Source: Bacteroidota bacterium (GTDB taxonomy: Bacteria; Bacteroidota; Bacteroidia; B-17B0; Aurantibacillaceae). Taken from it: a stretch of 47,990 nucleotides of DNA. The position numbers and the translations under genes were made by a program. The stretch lies in the NCBI GenBank assembly GCA_021323535.1, contig JAJONO010000036.1, positions 1 through 47,990 of the forward strand. Reading direction: 5' to 3'. The notes below the pieces were generated by a model. That model had not been told where the DNA came from, searched no databases, and saw nothing but the letters and a program-made list of their open reading frames with translations. Positions 8,587 through 19,300 of the stretch are shown here, piece by piece. Each line of letters starts with the position of its first letter. The stretch's first letter is position 1.

Positions 8587-10641
8587 ATGTCTGATAATTT
8601 AAAGTTAGCTTCTTTAGAGCTAGCCGGATTAATATCCGGAAAAAGCAATAATCACAACAGGATCAATGAGCTTAAATCCATTCTCACATATCATCCCGGA
8701 CAACCTTCAGGTAATGGTGTTAAGGATGACGTTGAAAGAATTGGTATTTACAAGGCAACAATGATCAACGGAGAAAAACATTTTGAACGAGATATTGAAG
8801 CCCAGCACTATTTCGGTATATGGCCAAAGGTGAATACAATACCTCCGAAAAAGAAAGGAAAGCACCGCATTGTTATGTTTGGGGAATCTGTTGCAAGAGG
8901 TCTTTTTTACGAACCATATTATGCACCTCCTGTCATCCTGGAAGAAATTCTAAAAAAATGTCATTCAGAAGATACAGAAGTTATAGATCTGGCGGTTTCA
9001 TCAGTTGGTCCTGATCAGATTCTTGATCTTTGCAAAAGAGCATTCGGGCTGGAACCTGATACTTATGTGATTTTTGCAGGAAATAACTGGAAAGGGATTG
9101 GTGTAACGGAAGAAGATTTGGACGCAATAATGGCCAGCATTGGTTCCGGCAAGATCAATTATGAAAAAATAAAACAAATCCTTGGAAACGCAGTTCAGCA
9201 TTTCGCAGATGAATTCTTCTCAAAATTAAGCGCTTTAACCAGCGGTAAAAAAATTGACCTGCTGTTTATTATTCCGGAATATAATCTAATGGATTATAAA
9301 ACATCTGTGGTTCAGAAAGATGTTTCCTTTGTTGATGTTAACACGCATGAGTGGCTGGAGGTTAAAACAAAAACAGAGAAAGCTTTTGAAGAAGGAGACC
9401 TTGAGAAAGTAAAAATGCTGTCTGAAAAACTCTTATCTCTTAATCCGCTTCACTCATTGGCTTATGAGTGGCTTGCCTATTGCAGTTTAAAAGAAGGGAA
9501 AAACGACGAGGCCCGCGAGTTCCTCGAACAGGCAAGAAACAATACCATGTTTAGCCTTAAGCGCACAACTCCGGGTATAAATAATGTTACAAGAAAAGCT
9601 ATTATAGCCTCAGCTGCAAAATACAATTTTCCAACCTTATGTTTAAAGGAAGTATTCAGCGAACATCTGAAAGGAAATCTTCCTGGGCGTGAACTTTTCC
9701 TGGATTATTGTCATTTAACAACCGAAGGAATAAAAATAAGCATGAGTAAAGCTGCAGATCGTTTGGTGCAGATCTGGACCGGAAAAAATATTTCTCCGGA
9801 AGCGTTACGCGATTATAAAATTTCGGCCGATCCCGCCATTCTCGCAGCAGCACATTTCTGCGCAGCCCTGCATAACGCGCATTGGGGCCAGGGGCATGAA
9901 ATTATCAACCACCATTGCAGGCAGGCTTTGGATAGTCATGGCGAAACAATAAAAGCAATGACTTCCTACCTTGATATGATATCAAGAAAAGCCCCATGGC
10001 TTGTTAATAAAGAAACGCATTATCTTAAGAACAGTAATTTCGGAAAGCAGATCGCAGGCGGCATCAACATAGAAATGGAATCGTTTAAGTTTAACGATAT
10101 TGTTTTCGTAGAGTCTATCCTGCAAGCAATGAAGGAAAAAGGAATTCATCTTTCGGAAAAAATTGAGGATCTAAGGCAGTCCGAATATGCTATTGGTACA
10201 TCCAAAGTAGATTTGCTTCAGACATATTATCTTCCAAGTACATTTGACTCTCTTGTGAGTTTTAATTACAGGGAAACCAGTTTTTATGTGGAAAATGGTT
10301 CAAGGTCAAATTTTCATTTTGTTACTTCAGATAAATTACCAATAGAAATTGATCTTACCTATCGCACACCGAATCCTGCTAAAGCCGACGAAAAAATAGA
10401 AGTTTATGTCAATGATGATTTATTCACGGCTTTGCCCCAGGAAAAAAACTGGAAAAGTATTTCACTTAAAATTCCGCAGAAGTATTTCAAAAAAGGAATG
10501 AATAATCTGCGGATCCACTGGCCTGTTCCATTGACCAATGATGTGGTGCATACCGAAGATAAAATGAAAGACCTGATCCTTGCCCTGACGCCAAGCTGGG
10601 GTGAGATTCATACGTTTTACTGCAGACAACTTTTAAACTGA
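8587..10641 (+). CDS. SGNH/GDSL-hydrolase-like protein with TPR-like segment and C-terminal beta domain
   Basis: The N-terminal domain has a split SGNH arrangement: block I as MFGESVARG near residues 98-106 (nucleophile Ser in G-E-S), block II SVGPDQ, block III AGNNWKG near 165, and block V DYCHLTTEG near 373 giving the Asp-x-x-His pair. The catalytic triad is therefore potentially intact. Between blocks III and V lies a TPR-like helical insertion (about 255-305; KAFEEGDLEKVKMLSEKLL, then AYEWLAYCSLKEGKNDEA). The last 130 residues look like a beta-sandwich (IEVYVNDDLFTALPQ...). No signal peptide is seen, so it is probably cytosolic. SGNH proteins act as esterases, lipases or O-acyl/acetyl-modifying enzymes; its job here is unknown. 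It sits 14 bp after the carbamoyltransferase and 14 bp before the next NRPS, so it is part of the pathway operon. Confidence 0.75.
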   Translation: MSDNLKLASLELAGLISGKSNNHNRINELKSILTYHPGQPSGNGVKDDVERIGIYKATMINGEKHFERDIEAQHYFGIWPKVNTIPPKKKGKHRIVMFGESVARGLFYEPYYAPPVILEEILKKCHSEDTEVIDLAVSSVGPDQILDLCKRAFGLEPDTYVIFAGNNWKGIGVTEEDLDAIMASIGSGKINYEKIKQILGNAVQHFADEFFSKLSALTSGKKIDLLFIIPEYNLMDYKTSVVQKDVSFVDVNTHEWLEVKTKTEKAFEEGDLEKVKMLSEKLLSLNPLHSLAYEWLAYCSLKEGKNDEAREFLEQARNNTMFSLKRTTPGINNVTRKAIIASAAKYNFPTLCLKEVFSEHLKGNLPGRELFLDYCHLTTEGIKISMSKAADRLVQIWTGKNISPEALRDYKISADPAILAAAHFCAALHNAHWGQGHEIINHHCRQALDSHGETIKAMTSYLDMISRKAPWLVNKETHYLKNSNFGKQIAGGINIEMESFKFNDIVFVESILQAMKEKGIHLSEKIEDLRQSEYAIGTSKVDLLQTYYLPSTFDSLVSFNYRETSFYVENGSRSNFHFVTSDKLPIEIDLTYRTPNPAKADEKIEVYVNDDLFTALPQEKNWKSISLKIPQKYFKKGMNNLRIHWPVPLTNDVVHTEDKMKDLILALTPSWGEIHTFYCRQLLN

Positions 10642-10655
10642 TCGTATCCCGCACA

Positions 10656-13600
10656 ATGTCAATAAAAGAAAAAATAACGGAAAATTTCTGGATTGGAAAG
10701 CTTGAAGGCTCCGAATACTATGTACTCGGTGCATCCGGTCATCCGCAGTCTTCTGAAGAGATGAATTCCCGCACACAATTTAATCTCAGTTTTCCGGCGG
10801 ATATATTTAATCCCGTTTCAGGCGTAATTAAGGAAAAACCCATTAACGAATATAAATACTTTGCCGCGACGCTCTTTGTACTGGTTTATAAGTATACACT
10901 TTTAGAACAGGTTCTTATTAATACTCCTGTCTTTGATATGGAAGGGGTAGATAATACCAACCACGTGTTTCTTAAAATAAATGTAAATAAGCAGCTCACC
11001 ATCCGTAATCTCATTAAGGAACTTCATAAAGAAATTAATGATGCGTATGTAAACCATCATTTTTTTCCGGAAGTCCTGCATGAAAAGTTAGCGCTCAGAA
11101 CCAACGTTCATGCAAAAAATTATTATAGCGTGGGAATGTCCTATCAATCGTTTTCAAAAAAAAACGACCTGACAGCATTACACGGACTATATTTCGAAAT
11201 TATAAAGAAGGACGATGAGTTCTTACTTACAATATTCTATCGCGAACAGGATTATTTACCGGAAAGTATCCGGCGTTTAGCCGGTCATTATTTTACCATT
11301 CTCAATGAAATAATAAAAGATCTGGATATGTGTGTTGGCGCCATTGAAATGATGAGCAAAGACGAAACACACGAACAGCTTTATAAATTTAATACTCCGC
11401 ACGCGGTTAATGTTCCTGCAAAAACAGTTCCGGAACTATTCGAACAGCAGGTTTTAAAAACACCCGATGCAATTGCCCTTGTTACAGAAACAGCATCGTT
11501 CAATTACCGCACTTTAAATGAGAGAGCCAATCAGCTTGCAGCTTATCTTGTAGCCGAATATAAATTACGGCCCGACGACCTTGTCGGAATTGTTTCGGGA
11601 AGAAATGAATGGATGCTGATTATTGTTCTTGCAGTTTTAAAAACAGGCGCGGCCTATGTTCCTGTTGACCCCGATTATCCACAGAAGAGAATTGATTACA
11701 TAAAGTCCGATAGCAATTGTAAAGTATGGATCGATGAAAAGGAACTTGAAAAATTTAAACAGGTAAGCGGCAACTATAGCACTGAAAATTTTCCGGGACA
11801 TTTAACTCCTCAGAATATTGCTTATGTTATTTATACCTCGGGTTCCACAGGTGTTCCAAAAGGAGTTGTGGTGGAGCATCAGAGTCTTGTTTCACGTTTG
11901 GTTGCCGAATCTGAACTTCTTAATTGTAAGGAGCCTCTTAATTCGTGCTTAATAACCAATTACGTGTTTGATGTTTCCCTGCTCGAAATTTTCCTGCCAT
12001 TGCTCAACGGCGGAAAAGTGACGTTACCGGATCACACGCTTCTTGCTTCACCCGACGAACTTCATAACTTCATTATTGCTAATAACGTGCAGGCGATACA
12101 GGGAACCCCAACATTTATAAAGCAGTTCGTTGGTGGAATTACCGGAATAAAAAACAAGAAAATTAACACCAGCATATTAACTATGTGCGTTGGCGGCGAA
12201 TCCCTATCGGCATCTTTATTAAAGGAAATAAAAGATAAGTTTCCGGGTGTTATTGTCAATAATCATTATGGTCCTACCGAAACCACAATAGATGCCATAG
12301 TTTTTGAAAATGTTACCGCAATAAAAAAAGATATTATAGGAAAACCTCTTACCGGAGCAGAAGTATATATTCTTGATAAAGACAGACAGTTATTACCGGT
12401 TGGGGCCACAGGAGAAATATACATTGGAGGAATTGGTGTGGCCAGAGGTTATCTCAACAATGAAGAATTAACCGCAGGAGCCTTTGTTCCAAATCCGTTC
12501 ATTAGCGAAAATCGTTTGTACAAAACAGGCGATATGGGTAAATGGTCGCCCGACGGTACCGTTGTTTTTGCAGGACGTAAAGACGAACAAATTAAAATAC
12601 GCGGATACCGGGTGGAACTTGGAGATATTGAAAATGCTATCCGCAACTTTTATGGGATGGCCTCGGCCTCGGTTACCGTAAAACAAAATACTGGCTATGA
12701 TAAAGTTCTTGTAGCTCATCTTCTCAGTCCTAAAAGAATTGATGTTACAGTCTTAAAGAAATATCTGAAAGAAACGCTTCCATTCTATATGATCCCTGAA
12801 CATTTTGTACAGGTTGATTCTTTTCCTGTAACTGCAGGTGGAAAAACAGACAAGCAGGCGCTCATGATTTTGTTCGAAGAAAAAATGGCTACGCTTGCTA
12901 AAATAGTTCCTCCTTCAACAACCGAAGAAAAAGAGCTTCTCAAAATGTGGGCAAATGTATTGGGCGTTGAAGAAAATGCAATAGGTGTCAAACACAGTTT
13001 CTTTGAATTAGGCGGCCACAGTCTGAAAGCAACACGATTGCTAAACCAGATTCATAAAGCAAAGGGAGTGAGGCTTGAGCTTCAGGATTTGTTTATGAAT
13101 ACAACCATTGAATTGCAGGCTAAACTATTAAAGAAACCGGGAGAAGATGATTATGCGAAAATAGAACCTGTGGAAGTGCAGGATTTTTATGAGCTGTCAT
13201 CGGCGCAATTAAGGATATGGATATTGAGCCAGTTTGAAGAAGTTAACGTAGCCTACAATATGCCCGGCGTTTATATTCTTAAAGGACCACTCGATTTCAG
13301 GGCCCTGGAGTCCGCCTTTGTGGACTTAATGCAACGGCATGAAGTGCTGCGTACAGTATTTAAAGAACACGATGGAGAAATAAAACAATTCATTTATCCA
13401 TCCGGAGATTTGTCATTTCAGCTGGGTTATCTGGATCTGCGGGAGAAAGAAAATGAGCATACCGATGTTGGGGAGCTGATTGAAATGGAAATGTCAAAAC
13501 CATTCAATCTTTCGCAGGGTCCTTTATTACGTGCCGGTATTATTCAAAAAACCAACGACGAGTTTGTTTTCTGTTTCGTAATGCATCATATTGCCGGAGA

Positions 13601-16310
13601 TGCCTGGTCCATGGGAATTTTATTCAGGGAATTGCTGGTGCTTTATAATAGTATGCTTACAGGCGCCCTCCCTGGTTTAGCGCCTTTACAAATTCAATAT
13701 AAAGATTATTCCACCTGGCAGAATAAAATATTCAGAAATGGAAATCTGAATAAAAGTAAAACATATTGGCTGAATCAGTTTTCCGGAGAGCTTACAGCTA
13801 CTCAGATCAGGGGAGATTATTCCCGTCCGCCGGTTAAAACCTATAACGGACAAATATCGGGTAAACGCATTGATAAAAGCCTTGTAGATAAATTAAAATT
13901 CATTACCGAAAGAGAATCAGCATCCTTGTTCATGGGATTGTTATCAGTTGTAAAAGTTCTTTTATTCCGTTATTCAGATCAGCAGGATATCACCTTAGGC
14001 AGTCCTGTTGCAGGTCGTGATAATACCGAGCTGGAAGATCAGTTAGGAGTTTACATTAACATGCTTCCTCTTAGAACACACCTGGAAGAAAAAAATGATT
14101 ATCTGGAGGTGTTAAGGAAGGTAAAACAGGTAACACTCGATGCGTACAAACATCAGATGTATCCTTTCAATAAGCTGGTAGAAGATCTTAACCTTAAACG
14201 CGATCCGGAAAGAAGTCCGCTTTTTGATATTGTTGTTGTTTTACAGAACGCCGATCATAACGATAAAGAAATTCATAAACAATGGGAAAATAATTTTGAT
14301 ATCAGCGTATACAATGAGGACGTTCTCAAGGTCAGTAAATTTGATCTTACTTTCGCGTTCGCTGAAATATCCGGTGAACTCGATCTAAGCATTGAGTTTA
14401 ACACCGACATCTACAGGAAAGAAAGCATTGATCGCATGATTGATAATTTTGAGCAGTTGCTGCGCTCTGTTGTTGAATTTCCTGAGGAATCTATTGCTAA
14501 ACTGGATATTATCTCGGGTGCGGAAAAGAAAAAGATATCGGCATTCAATGGAAAAAAAATAAATTATCCTTTGAACCGTACGTATGTAGATTTATTTGAA
14601 GAACACATTAACAGTTTTGCTCAGAATACAGTTATTTCTGCTAATGGAAATAACATTACCTATGCTGCACTGAATGAAAAAGCAAATAACCTCGCAAGCT
14701 ATATTCGGAAAACCTGTTTTGTAAAACCAGACGATCTTATTGCTGTGAAATTACAAAAAGGAGAGTGGCTGCTGGTCAGCCTTCTTGCCGTTCTTAAAAG
14801 CGGGGCAGGTTTTGTGCCTATCGATCCTTCGCTTCCCGAAGAGCGTGTAAATTACATTCTCAGCGACGCAAAATGTAAATGTTGTATAAACGATAAGTGG
14901 CTTGAAAATTATAAAACAACTGCGAGTAATGATGAAGTTAAAAACCCGTTGTCGCAAAATAATTCCGGTCATCTTTCCTATGTCATTTATACATCCGGTT
15001 CAACCGGAGCGCCTAAAGGCGTCATGATTGAGAATCGTTCTCTTGTAAATCTTTGCTTCTGGCACAACGAATCCTTTCATGTTAAGTCAACAGACCGTGT
15101 GGCGGTATATGCATCAATAGGGTTTGACGCTTTTGTCTGGGAAGTTTTTCCTTATCTTCTGAACGGGGCATCACTGTTTTTTGTTCCGGAAGATGTGCGC
15201 CTCAATGTGGAACTGCTCGCGGAGTATTATACAAGAAATGAAATTACGGTGGCGTTTCTTCCAACGCAGATTGGAGAACTGTTTCTGGCAAATGATGTTC
15301 CAACACTCCGATTGCTTTTATTAGGCGGAGATAAATTAAATGAATTCAGACTGAAGGAATATGCTATTGTTAATAATTACGGTCCTACCGAAAACACCGT
15401 CGTTACAACGAGCTGTGAAATAAAACAAAAAGCAACAAATATTCCGATTGGCAACGCCATAAGCAATTCGTCTGTTTATATTCTTGATACGCAGCAAAAC
15501 AAAGTGCCTGTTGGTGTTGTAGGTGAAATTTACATCAGCGGGGCAGGATTAGCGAGAGGATACCTGAATAATGAACCTTTAACGGCAGCCAGCTTTATCC
15601 AAAACCCTTTTGAAAAAGGTACCAAGCTTTATAAAACAGGTGATCTGGCCAGATGGAGATCAGATGGAAATATTGAATTTTTCGGAAGGAACGACAACCA
15701 GGTTAAGATCAGGGGGAACAGGATAGAACTTGGTGAAATTGAAAATGCATTAAGAACGATGTCGCATCTTAACCAGGTATTCGTTACAGCAAAAACAGGG
15801 GATACAGGAAATAAAAATCTTGTAGCTTATGTTATTTCCAATGATTCCATAAACGATTCGCAGATAAAAACGTATCTGGGGAAAAAACTTCCGGCATACA
15901 TGATTCCGGCCTATATTGTGCAGGTGGATAATTTTCCGCTTTCTTCAAGTGGAAAAATAGATGCAAAAGCATTGCCGCATCCCGATCATTTGACCTTACA
16001 GGAAAGAGAATATGTTGAACCGGCAACTTTACTCGAAAAACAATGGACTGATTTATGGAAAGAAGTATTGGGAGAGCGGCAGATCAGTGTTACAGATAAT
16101 TTTTTTGATATAGGAGGTAACTCCATACTCGTAATAAAATTATCGAGGCTTGCGTCAAAAGCTTTCGTTCATACTGTTCCTGTGTCGCTGTTCTTTCAGT
16201 ATCCAAACATCAGGAGCATTTCTGAATTTATGCAGAAAAAAGAAAATGCAGAAAAAAATGAGTTTGACAGAGAAGGGTTGTTAGATGACCTGGAGAAATT
16301 TAATTTTTGA
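10656..16310 (+). CDS. Nonribosomal peptide synthetase: half C-A(unassigned)-T-C-A(Leu)-T
   Basis: Residues 1-240 resemble only the second half of a condensation domain (FWIGKLEG, YKYFAATLFVLVYKYTLLEQ, NHVFLKINVNKQLTIRNLI); the HHxxxDG half is absent. Then follow A1 (about 255-735; YVIYTSGSTGVPKG), T1 (FFELGGHSLKA near 782), a full C domain with HHIAGDA near 976 (Gly replaced by Ala), A2 (1305-1790; YVIYTSGSTGAPKG) and T2 (FFDIGGNSI near 1816). A1 specificity residues read DVLQCGHIDK, which I cannot assign; six of ten match the glycine code DILQLGLIWK. A2 reads DAWFLGNVVK, an established leucine code. No epimerase domain. The Leu-loaded T2 is the last domain and the PKS gene starts 5 bp later, so Leu is presumably handed to the ketosynthase. 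The half C domain may mark a chain start or a split C domain helped by the upstream NRPS. Confidence 0.95.
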   Translation: MSIKEKITENFWIGKLEGSEYYVLGASGHPQSSEEMNSRTQFNLSFPADIFNPVSGVIKEKPINEYKYFAATLFVLVYKYTLLEQVLINTPVFDMEGVDNTNHVFLKINVNKQLTIRNLIKELHKEINDAYVNHHFFPEVLHEKLALRTNVHAKNYYSVGMSYQSFSKKNDLTALHGLYFEIIKKDDEFLLTIFYREQDYLPESIRRLAGHYFTILNEIIKDLDMCVGAIEMMSKDETHEQLYKFNTPHAVNVPAKTVPELFEQQVLKTPDAIALVTETASFNYRTLNERANQLAAYLVAEYKLRPDDLVGIVSGRNEWMLIIVLAVLKTGAAYVPVDPDYPQKRIDYIKSDSNCKVWIDEKELEKFKQVSGNYSTENFPGHLTPQNIAYVIYTSGSTGVPKGVVVEHQSLVSRLVAESELLNCKEPLNSCLITNYVFDVSLLEIFLPLLNGGKVTLPDHTLLASPDELHNFIIANNVQAIQGTPTFIKQFVGGITGIKNKKINTSILTMCVGGESLSASLLKEIKDKFPGVIVNNHYGPTETTIDAIVFENVTAIKKDIIGKPLTGAEVYILDKDRQLLPVGATGEIYIGGIGVARGYLNNEELTAGAFVPNPFISENRLYKTGDMGKWSPDGTVVFAGRKDEQIKIRGYRVELGDIENAIRNFYGMASASVTVKQNTGYDKVLVAHLLSPKRIDVTVLKKYLKETLPFYMIPEHFVQVDSFPVTAGGKTDKQALMILFEEKMATLAKIVPPSTTEEKELLKMWANVLGVEENAIGVKHSFFELGGHSLKATRLLNQIHKAKGVRLELQDLFMNTTIELQAKLLKKPGEDDYAKIEPVEVQDFYELSSAQLRIWILSQFEEVNVAYNMPGVYILKGPLDFRALESAFVDLMQRHEVLRTVFKEHDGEIKQFIYPSGDLSFQLGYLDLREKENEHTDVGELIEMEMSKPFNLSQGPLLRAGIIQKTNDEFVFCFVMHHIAGDAWSMGILFRELLVLYNSMLTGALPGLAPLQIQYKDYSTWQNKIFRNGNLNKSKTYWLNQFSGELTATQIRGDYSRPPVKTYNGQISGKRIDKSLVDKLKFITERESASLFMGLLSVVKVLLFRYSDQQDITLGSPVAGRDNTELEDQLGVYINMLPLRTHLEEKNDYLEVLRKVKQVTLDAYKHQMYPFNKLVEDLNLKRDPERSPLFDIVVVLQNADHNDKEIHKQWENNFDISVYNEDVLKVSKFDLTFAFAEISGELDLSIEFNTDIYRKESIDRMIDNFEQLLRSVVEFPEESIAKLDIISGAEKKKISAFNGKKINYPLNRTYVDLFEEHINSFAQNTVISANGNNITYAALNEKANNLASYIRKTCFVKPDDLIAVKLQKGEWLLVSLLAVLKSGAGFVPIDPSLPEERVNYILSDAKCKCCINDKWLENYKTTASNDEVKNPLSQNNSGHLSYVIYTSGSTGAPKGVMIENRSLVNLCFWHNESFHVKSTDRVAVYASIGFDAFVWEVFPYLLNGASLFFVPEDVRLNVELLAEYYTRNEITVAFLPTQIGELFLANDVPTLRLLLLGGDKLNEFRLKEYAIVNNYGPTENTVVTTSCEIKQKATNIPIGNAISNSSVYILDTQQNKVPVGVVGEIYISGAGLARGYLNNEPLTAASFIQNPFEKGTKLYKTGDLARWRSDGNIEFFGRNDNQVKIRGNRIELGEIENALRTMSHLNQVFVTAKTGDTGNKNLVAYVISNDSINDSQIKTYLGKKLPAYMIPAYIVQVDNFPLSSSGKIDAKALPHPDHLTLQEREYVEPATLLEKQWTDLWKEVLGERQISVTDNFFDIGGNSILVIKLSRLASKAFVHTVPVSLFFQYPNIRSISEFMQKKENAEKNEFDREGLLDDLEKFNF

Positions 16311-16315
16311 TACAA

Positions 16316-19300
16316 ATGTCTCAGCAAGGAAAATATAGTGGATTAGAGATTGCAATTATTGGTATGTCGGCGCAGTTTCCGGGATGTTCGGATTACCGAG
16401 AATTCTGGAAGAAGCTCCAGGAAGGTACCGAACTGATAAAGGAATTTTCAGATGAGGAACTAATAGCGTCGGGGGTCTCTCCTCATGAACTGACAAATGA
16501 GCAATTTGTAAAACGAGTGGGAGTACTTGAGAATAAACATTTTTTTGATCATAGTTTTTTTGGGTACACTCCCGAAGAAGCTTCTTTAATGGATCCTCAG
16601 GTTCGTCTTTTTCACGAACATTGTTGGAAAGCTCTCGAAGATTCGGGTTATTCGAATGCAACAGACAATAACAGGATAGGTTTATATGCAGGAGCATCCG
16701 AAAACGATAACTGGAGAATGTATGCTTATTCGCGTATGAATGGTTCATCAGTAGATCCTTTTATCGGATCACGCATATCCGATAAAAGCTTTATGAGCTC
16801 CCTTGTTTCATATAAACTGAATCTTAAAGGTCCGTCGCTGGTTGTTAACACGGGTTGTTCAACTTCGCTGGTTGCGGTTAACCTTGCGTGCAAAGCGCTT
16901 CTCACAAGGGAATGTACTATCGCTCTTGCAGGCGGAGTATGTTTAGGCAGCGGTGTAAAAAAAGGATACTACTATCAGGAAGGTGCCGTTTCATCACGCG
17001 ATGGTCATTGCAGGGCTTTTGATTCTGAGGCCAGCGGTACTTCCATTGGCGAAGGAATAGGTGTTGTTGTTATGAAACGTTTGAGTGAAGCGATAAAAGA
17101 CGGAGATCATATTTTTGCCGTGATTAAAGCTTCTTATGTAAATAACGATGGAACCGGCAAAGTTGGTTACGTTGCACCGGGCATAAATGGCCAGGCCGAT
17201 TGTATCCGCACCGCAATCAGAATGGCCGGTGTGGATCCGAACAATATCTCCTATGTTGAAGCACACGGTACCGGAACACGGCTGGGCGATCCGATAGAAA
17301 TTGAAGCGCTTAACCAGGCTTTTGCAACTGGAAACAAAAGTAAGTATTGTGCTGTAGGATCAGTTAAAACAAACATGGGTCATCTTGATGGCGCCGCCGG
17401 AATAGCAGGTCTTATAAAAACAGCCTTGTGTTTAAAGTATAAAAAAATAGTTCCGAGCCTTCATTTTAAAACTGCTAATCCTGAAATTAATTTTGAAGGC
17501 GGACCTTTTTATGTCAATACAGTTTTAAAGGAATGGGAAAAAAATAATTCTCATTCAAGGCTTGCAGGCGTTAGTTCGTTTGGCATAGGAGGAACGAATG
17601 CGCACGTTATTCTTGAGGAATCTCCGGATGAACCGGATCCCGTTGATGAAAGCCGGTATAAACTGTTTACACTTTCAGCTAAAACACCGGCTTCACTTGC
17701 AGGATACGCGAAGTCTTTCGGTGAATGGCTTGCCGCATCAAACAGTAACGGTCTCAGCGATATGTCCTACACGTTGCAGGCATGCAGAAAACATTTTAAT
17801 TACAGAAAACATTTTGTTTACGGGAACAGGGAGGAATTGATAAATGCGTTGCTGCAGATGAACAACCCCACAAAAAGCCAGGAAAAAAATGGTTCGGTTG
17901 TTTTTATGTTTTCCGGAGCGGGCTCACAATACCGCAACATGGGTAAAGAGCTTTATGATTCAGTTCCTTTCTTCAGAGAAGAAATGGACAAGGGGTTTGA
18001 ACTGCTGAAAAAAATAACAGGAGAAGATTATAAAAATATATTGTACTCACCTGTTAATTCCGATAACAGAGTTAATGAAATGCTGCATACTCAGCCTTTG
18101 ATCTTCCTGTTCGGATATAGTCTTTCGCGGTTAATGATTTCACTGAATATTCAGCCAGCCTATCTTATTGGTCATAGTATCGGTGAATATGTGGCTGCCT
18201 GCATAGCAGGTGTTTTTAGTTTTGAAGATGCCTTAAAGTTAACCGTAAGAAGAGGACAGCTCATGAACACCATGCCCCAGGGAGTAATGTTAAGCCTGTA
18301 CATGGGTGCGCAGGAAGCAGAGCGGTTCCTCAGTGAAAAAATATCGCTCGCTGCTGTAAATGGTTCCCAACAGGTTGTGTTATCAGGCGAAACCAACGCT
18401 ATGGAAGAACTGATTCTTCAGCTTCAGAGCGAAGAAATATCGTTCATTAAATTATACGCGTCTCATGCAGGACATTCTCCAACTATAGACATGATTATGG
18501 AGGAGTTCAGAAAAGAACTGGAAACGGTATCAATTCATTCTCCCCGCATACCGGTTTTTACGAATCTTACTGGTCAGTCAACTACGCATACAGATATAAC
18601 AAAAACCGATTACTGGGTAAATCAGATGCGCAACACGGTGCGCTTTTCGGAAGGAATTAAAAATATAAGCGCCATCGCCGGGAAAAAAATATGGATTGAA
18701 ATCGGGGGCGGGCATTCGCTTGCAACCCTACTGAAACAATATCATCAGCATGAAGATGTATCAGTAGTAAATATGATACGGCATCCCAAAGAAGAAGTAA
18801 GTGATGTATTTCATTTTGCAGACAGAACCGGTTTGCTTTGGTCGTATGGATTAACTATAAACTGGACGGAATATTATAATGGCAGATTGCTCAAAAAAAT
18901 TTCAATGCCTTCTTATCCGTTCGAGCAAATAAAATATCCGGCCGAGGTGGACCCGTTCAGGGATTCTTCTCTTTTTAGTGCGGGGTTTTTACCTGCAGCA
19001 CACAATAACCATTCATTAAAAGACTGGGTTTATTTTCCATCCTGGAAAAAAGTACCCAATATCATAAATTGTAAAATTGAAACAGAACGTACCTTTCTGT
19101 TCTTTTCGCTGGAGAATGAAATATCTGAACATATTAAGTCCGGCTTATCATTAACAGCAAAAAAAATCATTGAAATAAAAACAGGCGACGTATACGAGCA
19201 GCAGGACAATTTGTTTGTTGTTGATTCGGGTAAAGTTGAACACATAGAACGTTTGATCAAAGATCTGCATGCAAAGCAAATCGCAATTACTGACGTAATA

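Noticed and set aside
16307-16315. TTG start for the PKS at 16307
   Set aside because: An ATG three codons downstream (16316) gives a normal KS N-terminus without overlapping the previous stop codon.
18440-18470. Methylmalonyl-type YASH motif in the AT
   Set aside because: The letters YASH occur but out of register; the position aligned to HAFH/YASH reads HAGH.
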